Assembly: GCF_901447155.2 (NCBI RefSeq)
Contig: NZ_LR588413.1
Span: 420,648 to 484,647 of the forward strand
Direction: 5' to 3'
From: Peptoniphilus catoniae
GTDB lineage: Bacteria; Bacillota; Clostridia; Tissierellales; Peptoniphilaceae
Length of the DNA: 64,000 nucleotides
The translations under genes were made by a program, and so were the position numbers. Positions 36,938 through 45,831 of the stretch are shown one piece after another; positions within the stretch are counted from its first letter, which is position 1; the number at the start of each line of letters is the position of its first letter. Below the pieces are notes generated by a model that saw only the letters and a program-made list of their open reading frames with translations, had not been told where the DNA came from and did not search any database.

Positions 36938-37860
36938 TAATTTTTAAAATTTCCCCTTATGCTTTTGTATTCTTTCATTAAATTATCTAAAATTTCCTTT
37001 ACACCTTCAATCCTATTCAAGTAGAAAAGACCTTGACCGCAAAAAATAGAACCGCCTTCAATATCTCCTTCTACCGCTCTTTTACCTGAACCCTCTGCAA
37101 GATTAAAAAATTCTTCCATATCCCCTTGACTTGTTTCTATTTCATTTAATCTTTGGGCAAGTTTGTTTTTAAAAACTCTAGAAGGCATCTTTGTAGTTAT
37201 CCCTGTTACTATTGAATCGGTATCATCTGCATTAATTAAAGCTTTCTTATAAGCTTCTACTGTAGGAGTTTCTTTTGCTACAAGAAGTCTCGTGCCTATT
37301 TGTACACCACTTGCTCCAAGAACCTCTGCAGCAAAGATATGCCTTCCTGTATAAACTCCCCCGGCAGCTATTACAGGGATATTTACAGAATCAACTATTG
37401 CAGGAAGTTCAGGAAAGGTATTTAAATATCCTATGTGTCCACCCGCTTCTGCCCCTTCAAATGCACAGGCCTTTGCACCTAAGGCCTCAACCTTTTTAGC
37501 CATTTTTACACTAGCAATTATAGGAATCACAATTAAGTCCGCCTCAAGCCATTTTTTAAAATAAGGGGCGGGGTTGCCTGCTCCACAAGTTATTATCTTT
37601 ACTCCCTCATCTATTACTATATCTATTATTTCATCTACATCAGGATGCATAAGAACTACATTTACTCCAAAGGGTTTATCTGTGAGCTCTTTTGTCTTTC
37701 TAATTTCCCTTCTGATTTCATCAGGAGAAAAGCCTCCTGTGGCAACCTGTCCAAGTCCTCCTGCATTTGATACAGCAGCTGCTAAAGCAGAGGTGGAGAT
37801 ATAAGCCATGCCACCTTGAATAATAGGGTATTTAATATTTAATAATTTATCTATTTTCAC
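36937..37860 (-). CDS. fabK: FMN-dependent enoyl-ACP reductase FabK / nitronate monooxygenase family
   Basis: FMN-binding TIM-barrel enzyme of 307 residues. It begins LNIKYPIIQGGMAYIS and carries AFEGAEAGGHIG (about residues 132-143), with the histidine conserved in FabK, plus IPVIAAGGVYTGRHI and GASGVQIGTRLL, which bind FMN phosphate. FabK-type reductases complete fatty-acid elongation in many Firmicutes lacking FabI; nitronate monooxygenases share the fold. No fab genes are adjacent, so the gene symbol is a family-level call. It is divergent from the EFR1 ferredoxin gene. Confidence 0.8.
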   Translation of the reverse strand: MKIDKLLNIKYPIIQGGMAYISTSALAAAVSNAGGLGQVATGGFSPDEIRREIRKTKELTDKPFGVNVVLMHPDVDEIIDIVIDEGVKIITCGAGNPAPYFKKWLEADLIVIPIIASVKMAKKVEALGAKACAFEGAEAGGHIGYLNTFPELPAIVDSVNIPVIAAGGVYTGRHIFAAEVLGASGVQIGTRLLVAKETPTVEAYKKALINADDTDSIVTGITTKMPSRVFKNKLAQRLNEIETSQGDMEEFFNLAEGSGKRAVEGDIEGGSIFCGQGLFYLNRIEGVKEILDNLMKEYKSIRGNFKN

Positions 37861-37929
37861 TTTTTCACCTCTTAATTCTTTAATTACTTACCCATCTTTA
37901 TATTTTTAATTCAGGCAAAAAAGATATGA

Positions 37930-37935
37930 TATAAT
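37930..37935 (+). promoter_or_regulatory. -10 element for the EFR1 ferredoxin gene
   Basis: A TATAAT box with an AGATATGA upstream part, 15 bases before the ATG at 37951 (GGTGA ribosome site between), implying a very short leader. No clear -35 could be fixed. Confidence 0.45.
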
Positions 37936-37950
37936 CTAGTTGGTGATTTT

Positions 37951-38697
37951 ATGATTTTTTATTTTTCAGGAACAAATAACAGTAAATATATAGCAAAAAG
38001 ACTTTCGGAGATATTAAAGGAAGAAACCTTTTCTATAAACGAATTTTTAAAATCAGGATCCTCTAAACAAATTCCCGATTTTGATAAATTAATTCTCGTA
38101 AGTCCAACCTACAGTTGGAGAATACCCAACATAGTTAAAGACTTTATAGAAAAGCTCCCTAATTCAAAAAAAGATGCTTACTTTATTATGAACTGTGGCG
38201 ATGATATAGGAAACGCTTCCGGATACAACAAGAGTATTTGTAAAAGCAAGAGCTTCAACTATAAAGGCACAGGAAAAATAATTATGCCGGAAAACTACAT
38301 AGCCCTTTTTAAAACCCCATCTAAAGAAGAATCCCTTAGTATAATCGACTCCTCTGAAAAAACCATTGACCTTATGGCAGACTATATAGAGAAGGGTGAG
38401 ATGATTCCGGAAAACAAAGCCGGTTCTTTTGGTAAATTTAAAAGTAGTCTTGTTCACGATCTTTTCTATGCCTTTATTGTTAAAGATAAAAAATTCTATG
38501 CTAAAGACTCCTGTATAGCCTGTGGCAAATGCGAAAAAATCTGTCCTCTTAATAATATTAAACTAGAAGATGATAAACCCCTATGGCAAGGATTCTGTAC
38601 CCATTGTATGGCATGTATATCATCCTGCCCGGTTAAGGCAATTGAATATGGTAAGGCTTCTATTAAAAGATACAGATACCTTTGCCCTAAAATTTAA
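37951..38697 (+). CDS. EFR1 family flavodoxin/ferredoxin protein
   Basis: A 248-residue redox protein with an N-terminal flavodoxin-like domain (YFSGTNNSKYIAK binds FMN phosphate) and a C-terminal two-cluster ferredoxin. The 4Fe-4S ligands are CIACGKCEKICPL and CTHCMACISSCPV. EFR1 proteins are common in anaerobic Firmicutes and probably move electrons in fermentation, but partners are unknown. It is divergent from the FabK/NMO gene and convergent with the TRAP operon, with a shared terminator. Confidence 0.85.
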   Translation: MIFYFSGTNNSKYIAKRLSEILKEETFSINEFLKSGSSKQIPDFDKLILVSPTYSWRIPNIVKDFIEKLPNSKKDAYFIMNCGDDIGNASGYNKSICKSKSFNYKGTGKIIMPENYIALFKTPSKEESLSIIDSSEKTIDLMADYIEKGEMIPENKAGSFGKFKSSLVHDLFYAFIVKDKKFYAKDSCIACGKCEKICPLNNIKLEDDKPLWQGFCTHCMACISSCPVKAIEYGKASIKRYRYLCPKI

Positions 38698-38715
38698 TAT
38701 AAATAGCGAATATAA

Positions 38716-38768
38716 AAAATCATAAACCGGAATAAGGTAATTAGTTTATTCCAATTTATGATTTTTTA
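38716..38768. terminator. Bidirectional terminator between EFR1 and TRAP operons
   Basis: A long hairpin: AAATCATAAA pairs with TTTATGATTT, and inner GGAATAA pairs with TTATTCC, with A-tract upstream and T-tract downstream, so it works on both strands for the convergent operons. Confidence 0.8.
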
Positions 38769-38808
38769 AATTATAAATTAATATCAATACAATTCATTTT
38801 AAATTTTC

Positions 38809-40767
38809 TTAGACATTCTCTTTTTTAAATTTTCTATGCCTATAATATTGCTTTAAGAAAATAGCAAATATTACCGGAAGACCTACTATATCTCCCTTCC
38901 AATTAAAAATCAATAGTCCAAATACACAAGCAGCCAATACAACTCTTTCAACCTTACTTAACTTTCCTTTAAAATAACCTTCATTAGCAACTGAAACGGT
39001 ATACATCCCAATTAATGCTATAACGCAACTATAAAATATTTTAGTTCCCTCAAAACCATGAACTAAAAGTTCAGGTTTATATATAAACATAAATGGTAAA
39101 ATAAATCCTCCTATTGCTAACCTAAAGGCTTTTATTCCAGTTTTAAAAGGATCTGAATTTGCCAATCCTGCGGCTACATAAGCAGATAAAGCAACAGGTG
39201 GTGTGATAGTTGAAATTATAGAAAAATAAAACACAAAGAAGTGTGCTGATAAAGTTTCAACCCCCATATTAATAAGCGCTGGTGCTAAAGTTAGAGACGT
39301 TACTATGTAACAAGCTGTTGTAGGTAATCCCATTCCTAAAACTATAGATGCAAACATAGATAGCAACAAAGCAACTATCAGGACACCCATAGATAGCTTG
39401 AAAATATTCATAGAAAATACTAAACCGAATCCGGTCAAAGATATCATTCCTATTACTATTCCCGCACAAGCACAGGCTGTAGCAACTGATAAAGCCGACT
39501 TAACTCCATTTTCCATTGCATGTATAAATCTTAATATATTAAGCCTACTTGACTTCCTAAAAAAGCTTATAATAACAGCAATAAGAATACCTAACCATCC
39601 TGAAAAAATTGGACTGTACTTCTTTATGGCCAAAAAATATATTAATGCAATTAACGGAATAGCCATATGTCCATAATTTTTTATAGTATCTTTCAAATCA
39701 GGTAATTCATCTTTTGACAGAGTTCTTAATCCCTCTTTTTCTGCCCTAAGACCTACAGATATCCAAACTCCAAAATAATATAATAAAGCAGGCATTATAG
39801 CAGATATAACAATGTCGCCATATTCTACACCTATAAATTGTGCCATTAAAAATGCTGCGGCGCCCATTATAGGTGGCATTATTTGTCCTCCTGCTGAAGA
39901 TACGCATTCTACCGCTCCTGCATACTCAGGATCATAACCTACTGACTTCATAAGTGGTATTGTCATTACTCCTGTAGTTGCTACATTACCTGATGTTGAT
40001 CCACTTATTGTTCCCATAAGACCACTTGATATTACTGATACTTTAGCTGGTCCCCCTATACTTCTTCCTGCCACTGACAATGCTAAATTATTTAAAAATT
40101 TAGACATCCCAATTTCTGACATTATAGCGCCAAAAAATATAAACAATATAACATATGTAGCAGATGTATTTAAAGCCGTACCAAATATACCCTCATCAGT
40201 TAAAAATATTAATTTTATTATCTGTTTTAAGCTAAATCCGGCATTTTTAAATACACCTGGAACATAATTTCCAAAATACCCGAAGGCTATGAATGCTAGT
40301 GCAACTATTGGCAGAGCATTTCCTAAAGCCCTTCTGGAAACCTCTAGCACCGCCAATATTGCAACTGCACCAACAATTAAGTCCGCCTGAGTGGGTATTC
40401 CCATTTGCAATTGGATCTTTTTAGCAAAAACGGCAGGGTACATAGCAGAGCAAAATCCGAGAATGCCTAATATTAAATCTAATTTAGTCGGCTTTACCCT
40501 ACTGCTATTCTTAGTAGCAGGAAATAGCATGAAAACTATAAAAATTACAAACCCAAGGTGTACAGACATAACAACTGAATCATCTACAAGTCCTGATCCG
40601 GCAGCATAAAGTTGAAACGCAGCTAATATCAGACAGACGCTTGTAAGTATTTTTTTATATATCCCTGTTAAATCTCTACGTGATTGGACGTTTTCAGAAT
40701 CATCATCTGGGAGTTTTTTCTTATTTATGCTATTGTTTTTTAAAAATATATTCATTTTATTTCCCAT
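38809..40767 (-). CDS. TAXI-TRAP transporter fused permease (DctQ-DctM type)
   Basis: Large fused TRAP permease of 652 residues with about fifteen to seventeen membrane segments. The GTISGSTSGNVATTGVMTIPLMKSVGYDPEYAGAVECVSSAGGQIMPPIMGAAAFLMA region is the TRAP-T core, and VLGMGLPTTACYIVTS is also diagnostic. Such permeases take up dicarboxylates or related acids with Na+. It is made from the same operon as the TAXI binding protein 30 bp upstream. TAXI systems have few characterised substrates; glutamate, 2-oxoglutarate or dicarboxylates are possibilities. Confidence 0.93.
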   Translation of the reverse strand: MGNKMNIFLKNNSINKKKLPDDDSENVQSRRDLTGIYKKILTSVCLILAAFQLYAAGSGLVDDSVVMSVHLGFVIFIVFMLFPATKNSSRVKPTKLDLILGILGFCSAMYPAVFAKKIQLQMGIPTQADLIVGAVAILAVLEVSRRALGNALPIVALAFIAFGYFGNYVPGVFKNAGFSLKQIIKLIFLTDEGIFGTALNTSATYVILFIFFGAIMSEIGMSKFLNNLALSVAGRSIGGPAKVSVISSGLMGTISGSTSGNVATTGVMTIPLMKSVGYDPEYAGAVECVSSAGGQIMPPIMGAAAFLMAQFIGVEYGDIVISAIMPALLYYFGVWISVGLRAEKEGLRTLSKDELPDLKDTIKNYGHMAIPLIALIYFLAIKKYSPIFSGWLGILIAVIISFFRKSSRLNILRFIHAMENGVKSALSVATACACAGIVIGMISLTGFGLVFSMNIFKLSMGVLIVALLLSMFASIVLGMGLPTTACYIVTSLTLAPALINMGVETLSAHFFVFYFSIISTITPPVALSAYVAAGLANSDPFKTGIKAFRLAIGGFILPFMFIYKPELLVHGFEGTKIFYSCVIALIGMYTVSVANEGYFKGKLSKVERVVLAACVFGLLIFNWKGDIVGLPVIFAIFLKQYYRHRKFKKENV

Positions 40768-40797
40768 TTTTTGCCTCCCATTAATAAATTTATAAAC

Positions 40798-41805
40798 CTA
40801 CTTTAAAATTCCAACTTCTTTATAATATCTTTCAGCTCCGGGATGTAATTTTATGCCTGATGTATTTGTAGCTGTCTCTAAAGAAATTTCTTCAGCTATT
40901 TTTTGATTTTTTGCTAAAGATTCTAAGTTTTCAAAAAGTGTTTTTGTAAACTCATATACTAACTCTTCATCTAGGTTTTCATTAGCTATTAAAAGTGTTC
41001 CTGTCGCAACTGTTTCAACATCATAATCTTGATTTGGATATGTACCTGATTTTATTGTATATGGTTCATAGTAAGGGTAATCTTTCATAAGTTTGTCCAT
41101 TTTTTCCTGAGGCCCAAATGAAGCTAAGTAGCATTTACCACTTGACATAGCTGTCATTTGATGTGATTGACCTAAACTTCCTGAAATAATATATCCATCT
41201 ATCTTATCATTGGTTAGTGCTTCTACAGCATTAGCATGTGACAAATGTTGAGGTTGAAAGCTATCTAATGATATTTCATAACTCTTTAGCAAATTAATTG
41301 CTTGAGATTCTGAACCGCTTCCACTTTGTCCTATGTTAATTTTTTTGCCTTCTATATCATCCATGTTTTTTATTCCTGAACTTTTTGATACAGGAAATTG
41401 CATAATAGCAGGGTATAAGTTTGCAACTGCTGTTATACCTTCTACTTTTTTACCGTCAAAAGCTCCAACTCCATTTGTAGCTTCATATACTGATGATGCC
41501 GCAGCAAAGGCTATTTGTATTTCGTTGGCTCCAACTCTTATACAGTTTTCACTTGAACCTCCAGTAACTTCTGCTGAAAATTGGGTGCTTAAATTGTCAT
41601 TAAAAAGTTGACACATTGCAACTCCTAAAGTATTAAAAGTACCTCCTGATGAGGACGTTCCCATAGAAACGAACTCCGTTGTTGCAGACTTAGATTCCGT
41701 ATCACTAGAATTATTTGAACTTTCTTTACCATTTCCAACATTTGATGCTTTACTACATCCAAATAATACTAAAAATAATGTCATTATTAAGATCGATTTT
41801 TTCAT
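40798..41805 (-). CDS. TAXI family TRAP solute-binding lipoprotein
   Basis: A 335-residue TAXI-type binding protein. The N-terminal MKKSILIMTLFLVLFGCSK is a lipoprotein signal with lipobox LFGC, followed by a Ser/Asn-rich linker. The mature part begins TEFVSMGTSSSGGTFNTLGVAMC, the ligand-binding signature of the family, and ends with the IKLHPGAERYYKEVG element. It binds acids outside the membrane and delivers them to the fused permease. It overlaps the CoA-transferase gene by four bases, strongly linking uptake to CoA activation. Confidence 0.93.
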   Translation of the reverse strand: MKKSILIMTLFLVLFGCSKASNVGNGKESSNNSSDTESKSATTEFVSMGTSSSGGTFNTLGVAMCQLFNDNLSTQFSAEVTGGSSENCIRVGANEIQIAFAAASSVYEATNGVGAFDGKKVEGITAVANLYPAIMQFPVSKSSGIKNMDDIEGKKINIGQSGSGSESQAINLLKSYEISLDSFQPQHLSHANAVEALTNDKIDGYIISGSLGQSHQMTAMSSGKCYLASFGPQEKMDKLMKDYPYYEPYTIKSGTYPNQDYDVETVATGTLLIANENLDEELVYEFTKTLFENLESLAKNQKIAEEISLETATNTSGIKLHPGAERYYKEVGILK

Positions 41806-43004
41806 TTTATACCTCCTAATTGTTCATTAATTAAATTTTGTATTTTATCCTCACTTAAGCCAAGTTTCTCTTTCATTACATAAAACGTATCCTCTCCCAA
41901 GACAGGTGCAGGATAATACAAATCTGATTTTTTTCTTAAAAATTTTATAGGATTTGCAGCCATTTTATACTTTCCCGCAACTTTATGATCTACTTCAACA
42001 ATCATATTTCTTGCTTCAATCTGTGGATCTTCGCATATATCCATCATTGTGTTTATTACTCCATTAGGAACTTCAAAGTCATTTAAAATTTTCTCACACT
42101 CTTTTGTAGTAAGTTTCTCAGTAAATTCTGTTATGACTTTTTCAAGTTGATACCTATTCTCCCTCCTGCTTTCTGCTTTTGAAAATTTTTCATCTTTTTT
42201 CAATTCTGGCTTGTTCATTGCATCACATAGTCTATAAAAGGCAGGATCTCTAGAACATGTTATTATTATTTCACCATCTTTTGTTTTAAAACTTTGAAAC
42301 GGGACACTTGTTGAATGCATGTTTCCAACTCTTTTAGGATTTTTGTTAAACACACAAGTGTTAATAACAGCATTTTCTAAACAAGCAAATGTGCAATCCA
42401 GCATAGCTATATCTATAAAATCTCCTTCTCCACTTAATTCTCTGTTATATAGAGATGAAGTTATTGCTCCGAATGCAAACAAACCGGAAAATATATCGCT
42501 TACTGATGTTCCAGCTTTAACAGGTCTTCCTTCAGGTTCACCTGTTAGACTCATTAGCCCACTCATTCCTTGTATCACCATATCTAATGCTCCCCTTTTT
42601 TTATAGGGACCTGTGTAGCCAAACCCGGATATAGCACAATATATAAGGTTTGAATTTATTTCTTTTAAACTTTCATATCCTAAACCTAATTTATTCATGG
42701 TGCCGGGTTTAAAATTTTCAACTAATATATCCGCCTTTGATACAAGTTCTTTAAATATCTCCTTTCCTACCTCTGTTTTTAAATTTAAATTCATGCTTTT
42801 TTTGCTTCTATTTACAGAAAGATCATATACTCTTTCTCCATTTAAAAATGGTCCACTTGCTTTTGGTTTATCAAATCTTTCAATTTTTATTACCTCTGCG
42901 CCCAAATCTGCCAACATCATTGTACAAAAAGGTCCGGAAAGGTAATTAGTTAAATCCAAAACTAAAATTCCCTCCAAAGGTCCTTTCGTTTTGATATTAT
43001 TCAT
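41802..43004 (-). CDS. CaiB/BaiF family (type III) CoA-transferase
   Basis: Type III CoA-transferase of 400 residues that moves CoA between carboxylic acids by an aspartyl-linked mixed anhydride. Family landmarks are the N-terminal GILVLDLTNYLSGPFCTMMLADLGAEVIKIE, YDLSVNRSKKSMNLNLK, and IDIAMLDCTFACLEN, with the presumed catalytic Asp. Known members act on carnitine, bile acids, oxalate, succinate/citramalate and others; this enzyme's acid is unknown. It lies 12 bp downstream of the carboxyltransferase gene and overlaps the TAXI gene by four bases. Confidence 0.9.
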   Translation of the reverse strand: MNNIKTKGPLEGILVLDLTNYLSGPFCTMMLADLGAEVIKIERFDKPKASGPFLNGERVYDLSVNRSKKSMNLNLKTEVGKEIFKELVSKADILVENFKPGTMNKLGLGYESLKEINSNLIYCAISGFGYTGPYKKRGALDMVIQGMSGLMSLTGEPEGRPVKAGTSVSDIFSGLFAFGAITSSLYNRELSGEGDFIDIAMLDCTFACLENAVINTCVFNKNPKRVGNMHSTSVPFQSFKTKDGEIIITCSRDPAFYRLCDAMNKPELKKDEKFSKAESRRENRYQLEKVITEFTEKLTTKECEKILNDFEVPNGVINTMMDICEDPQIEARNMIVEVDHKVAGKYKMAANPIKFLRKKSDLYYPAPVLGEDTFYVMKEKLGLSEDKIQNLINEQLGGIK

Positions 43005-43016
43005 AACAACTCTCCT

Positions 43017-44552
43017 TTATAGTGGTATATTGCCGTGTTTTTTTCTTATTGTCATCACTTTTTTATTCTTAAATGTATCTAAGGCATCTATTATTACTTT
43101 TCTAGATTCTGCCGGTATGATTATATCCTCTATCTTTCCCGTTTCTGCCGCCTTGTATGGATTCATATATTCTTCTTTGTATTCATCTATGTATTTACTT
43201 CTAAGAACCTCGGGGTCATCAGATAGTGATAGTTCTTTCTTTCTACATACATCAACGGCACTCTCTGCACCAACTACATACATTTGTGCTGTAGGCCAAG
43301 AAAATATAAAGTCAGGGTGTAACTCCCATGAACACATAGCAGGTCTAGCTCCTCCAACTACCTTGCCAACTATCATAACTATCTTAGGAACAGTGGCTTC
43401 ACTCCAAGCATAAAGCATCTTTGCTCCATGTCTAATTATTCCCCCATGCTCTTGATTCACTCCTGGTAAATATCCTGGAACATCAACTATCGATAATAGA
43501 GGAATATTAAAACAATCACAGGTTCTAATGAATCTAGCAGCTTTATTTGATGCATTTATATCTATACATCCGGCAAGTACCTTAGGTTGACTTGCTACAA
43601 CTCCTACACTTTTTCCGTCCATTCTGATAAAGCCTGTAATTATATTTTGTGCAAACATTTCTTGCGTTTCAAAAAATATATTATTATCCGCAATTTCTTT
43701 AATAATATATTTCATATCATATGCTTTTTTTAGACTCTCATCTATAAACGTATTTAAGGAATCACAATATCTATTAGGATTATCATTACAGGCATATACA
43801 GGAGGTTTCTCATCATTATTTGAGGGAAGATAACTTAGCAAAATCTTTATTTTTTCAATGCAATCATAATCATCTCTGCAAAAAAAATGTGAAACTCCAG
43901 ACTTTGTATTATGTGTTCTGGCTCCTCCTAATGTTTCTGAATCTATTTCTTCTCCTATAACATTTTTAATTACCTTAGGTCCTGTTATAAAGGACATACT
44001 TGTTTTATCTACAGACAAAATAAAATCTGTTAGTGCCGGAGAATATACTGCACCTCCTGCACAGGGCCCCATAATTGCTGATATTTGCGGAATAACACCT
44101 GATGCTTGAACGTTATTGTAAAAAATATTTCCATAAGATGTGCTTGGACCTTCTTGTATTCTGGCTCCTCCGGAATCGTTCAGCCCTATTATCGGAGCTC
44201 GTGCATCTAATGCAAGTTCCTGAAGCCTTTTAACTTTCATTCCCTGCATTTCTCCCATTGCTCCTCCCAAAACTGTAAAGTCATGGGCGTATGCAAACGC
44301 TCGCCTATTGTTTATAAGGCCATACCCTGTAACAATACCTTCTGATGGTGCATCTACTTCGTCCATACCAAAGTCATGACACCTATGTTTCATAAAAATG
44401 TTATATTCTTGAAACGTACCCTCATCAAAAAGAATATTTAATCTTTCTCTAGCTGTTAATTTTCCTTTACTATGTTGTTTTTCAATTCTTTTATATCCTC
44501 CGCCAAGTTTAATTTCTTCTTTGCGTTTAAGCATATTCTCTAAACTACTAAT
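43017..44552 (-). CDS. Acyl-CoA carboxyltransferase subunit (PccB/MmdA-like), probable ATT start
   Basis: Carboxyltransferase of the crotonase-fold type used by propionyl-CoA carboxylase beta subunits and by methylmalonyl- or glutaconyl-CoA decarboxylase alpha subunits. Landmarks are GGYKRIEKQHSKGKLTARERL, GGARIQEG, MGPCAGGAVYSPALTDF, and the C-terminal GGARPAMC. Frame start: an ATG at 44534 has only a weak ribosome site; ATT at 44552 follows GAGGTGAT and yields MSSLENMLKRK, which matches the usual family N-terminus. The length is about 511 residues. No biotin carrier or membrane decarboxylase subunit lies nearby. The direction (carboxylation or decarboxylation) is undecided. Confidence 0.88.
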   Translation of the reverse strand: MSSLENMLKRKEEIKLGGGYKRIEKQHSKGKLTARERLNILFDEGTFQEYNIFMKHRCHDFGMDEVDAPSEGIVTGYGLINNRRAFAYAHDFTVLGGAMGEMQGMKVKRLQELALDARAPIIGLNDSGGARIQEGPSTSYGNIFYNNVQASGVIPQISAIMGPCAGGAVYSPALTDFILSVDKTSMSFITGPKVIKNVIGEEIDSETLGGARTHNTKSGVSHFFCRDDYDCIEKIKILLSYLPSNNDEKPPVYACNDNPNRYCDSLNTFIDESLKKAYDMKYIIKEIADNNIFFETQEMFAQNIITGFIRMDGKSVGVVASQPKVLAGCIDINASNKAARFIRTCDCFNIPLLSIVDVPGYLPGVNQEHGGIIRHGAKMLYAWSEATVPKIVMIVGKVVGGARPAMCSWELHPDFIFSWPTAQMYVVGAESAVDVCRKKELSLSDDPEVLRSKYIDEYKEEYMNPYKAAETGKIEDIIIPAESRKVIIDALDTFKNKKVMTIRKKHGNIPL

Positions 44553-44633
44553 ATTATCACCTCTCTGTCGTATTATCTTGTTTATACTTCAAATTTAGCA
44601 TATAATATAATTGTTGTTAAATAGCTATAATTT

Positions 44634-44665
44634 ATACACATATAACATATTCTTTATATGTGTAT
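44634..44665. promoter_or_regulatory. Inverted repeat in the lysR-carboxyltransferase intergenic region
   Basis: Perfect 11-base arms (ATACACATATA 44634-44644 and TATATGTGTAT 44655-44665) with a ten-base spacer, 21 bases before the LysR start. It could be a LysR binding site or a leader hairpin. Confidence 0.55.
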
Positions 44666-44685
44666 TACATTTAAAGGTGATAGTT

Positions 44686-45573
44686 TTGGAATTTTTACAG
44701 TTAAAATATTTCCAATCAGTTGCTTACTGCAACAGCTTTTCCATAGCTGCAAATAAATTATACATAAGCCAGCCAGCTATAAGTTTAGCCATATCCAGGC
44801 TTGAAAAAGAACTTGGTGTAAATTTATTTATACGAAAAGGAAAATCAATAGAGTTGTCGGATTTCGGAAAAATATTTCTAAATCGTGTGAATGTAATTTT
44901 AAATGAACTTGAAAATGCAAAAAAAGAGCTATCTGATTTACAAGCTATTAAACAAAATAACATCAATTTAGCCACTACAAGTCCACAGTTTCTTCATGGA
45001 ATTAATTCTTTTTTAGCTAATAATGACGTGAAATTACGAGCAACTGTAAGAAAATTACCGGAAATAATAGATTTAATGAATTACAACCTAATAGATGCAA
45101 GTATAACCTCTCCAGGTTATGAAAATTGTAATGTCGAGTCAATAACCCTATTTAACGATAGATTTATGGTTGCTGTTCATAAAAATAATCCTTTGTCTAA
45201 ACTTAATAATGTATCTTTGGATCAATTAATTCATGAAGATTTTATATTGCTTGATAAAGGATTTCCTTTTAGACAACAAACGGATGAGTTATTTGAAAGT
45301 GCAGGTTTCTCTCCTAATATTATTATGGAGTGCGATCACAGTCTAAGAAGTGTTTTATTAGAACAAAATTTAGGTATTACAATCTCATCTAACTCTGCAA
45401 AGCTAAGGAAAGTATATGGAGATAATATAGTTTTTATACCTATAAATGGTATTAACAATAAAAGAGATATTGTCTTATCTTGGAATAAAAATTTAAATAT
45501 TACTAAAGGATTTAAAAGCTTTTGTTATTACCTGATAAATTATTATAATAATTTACAAGTTCTTTCAAAATAA
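44686..45573 (+). CDS. LysR family transcriptional regulator
   Basis: LysR-type regulator, about 295 residues from the chosen start. The N-terminal winged helix is typical: LQLKYFQSVAYCNSFSIAANKLYISQPAISLAISRLEKELGVNLFIRKGKSIELSDFG. The C-terminal part is the two-lobed effector-binding domain (residues about 90-295). The frame opens at 44611, but this adds an implausible hydrophobic stretch; TTG at 44686 follows AAAGGTGA and gives MEFLQLKYF, the normal start. It is divergent from the carboxyltransferase operon, so it probably regulates that operon in response to a substrate. Confidence 0.88.
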   Translation: MEFLQLKYFQSVAYCNSFSIAANKLYISQPAISLAISRLEKELGVNLFIRKGKSIELSDFGKIFLNRVNVILNELENAKKELSDLQAIKQNNINLATTSPQFLHGINSFLANNDVKLRATVRKLPEIIDLMNYNLIDASITSPGYENCNVESITLFNDRFMVAVHKNNPLSKLNNVSLDQLIHEDFILLDKGFPFRQQTDELFESAGFSPNIIMECDHSLRSVLLEQNLGITISSNSAKLRKVYGDNIVFIPINGINNKRDIVLSWNKNLNITKGFKSFCYYLINYYNNLQVLSK

Positions 45574-45775
45574 AAATAATAGACTTTAACTATTATATTA
45601 AATTTCTTATAGATAAATTTACTTACTTTTTAATAAATTCACTAATGGACTTCTGCAATTAAATACTATTATATAGAAAAAAGCAATCTCCATTTTTAAA
45701 TTCAAGTGATACTTCAATATTAATTAACCTTTATAAGCTATAATTTTTCCTAATAGATAATCTTTTAATAAAAAA

Positions 45776-45809
45776 TCGACATAAAAAGCATAAACTTTCT
45801 ATGTCGATA
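45776..45809. terminator. Terminator of the heptad-repeat protein gene, facing lysR
   Basis: ATCGACATA pairs with TATGTCGAT around a 16-base loop, flanked by T-rich tracts on both sides. It serves the minus-strand gene ending at 45832 and perhaps lysR, which ends 200 bases earlier. The rest of the 45574-45831 gap is AT-rich with nothing else seen. Confidence 0.7.
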
Positions 45810-45831
45810 TAAACTATTTTTTTAAAAAATT

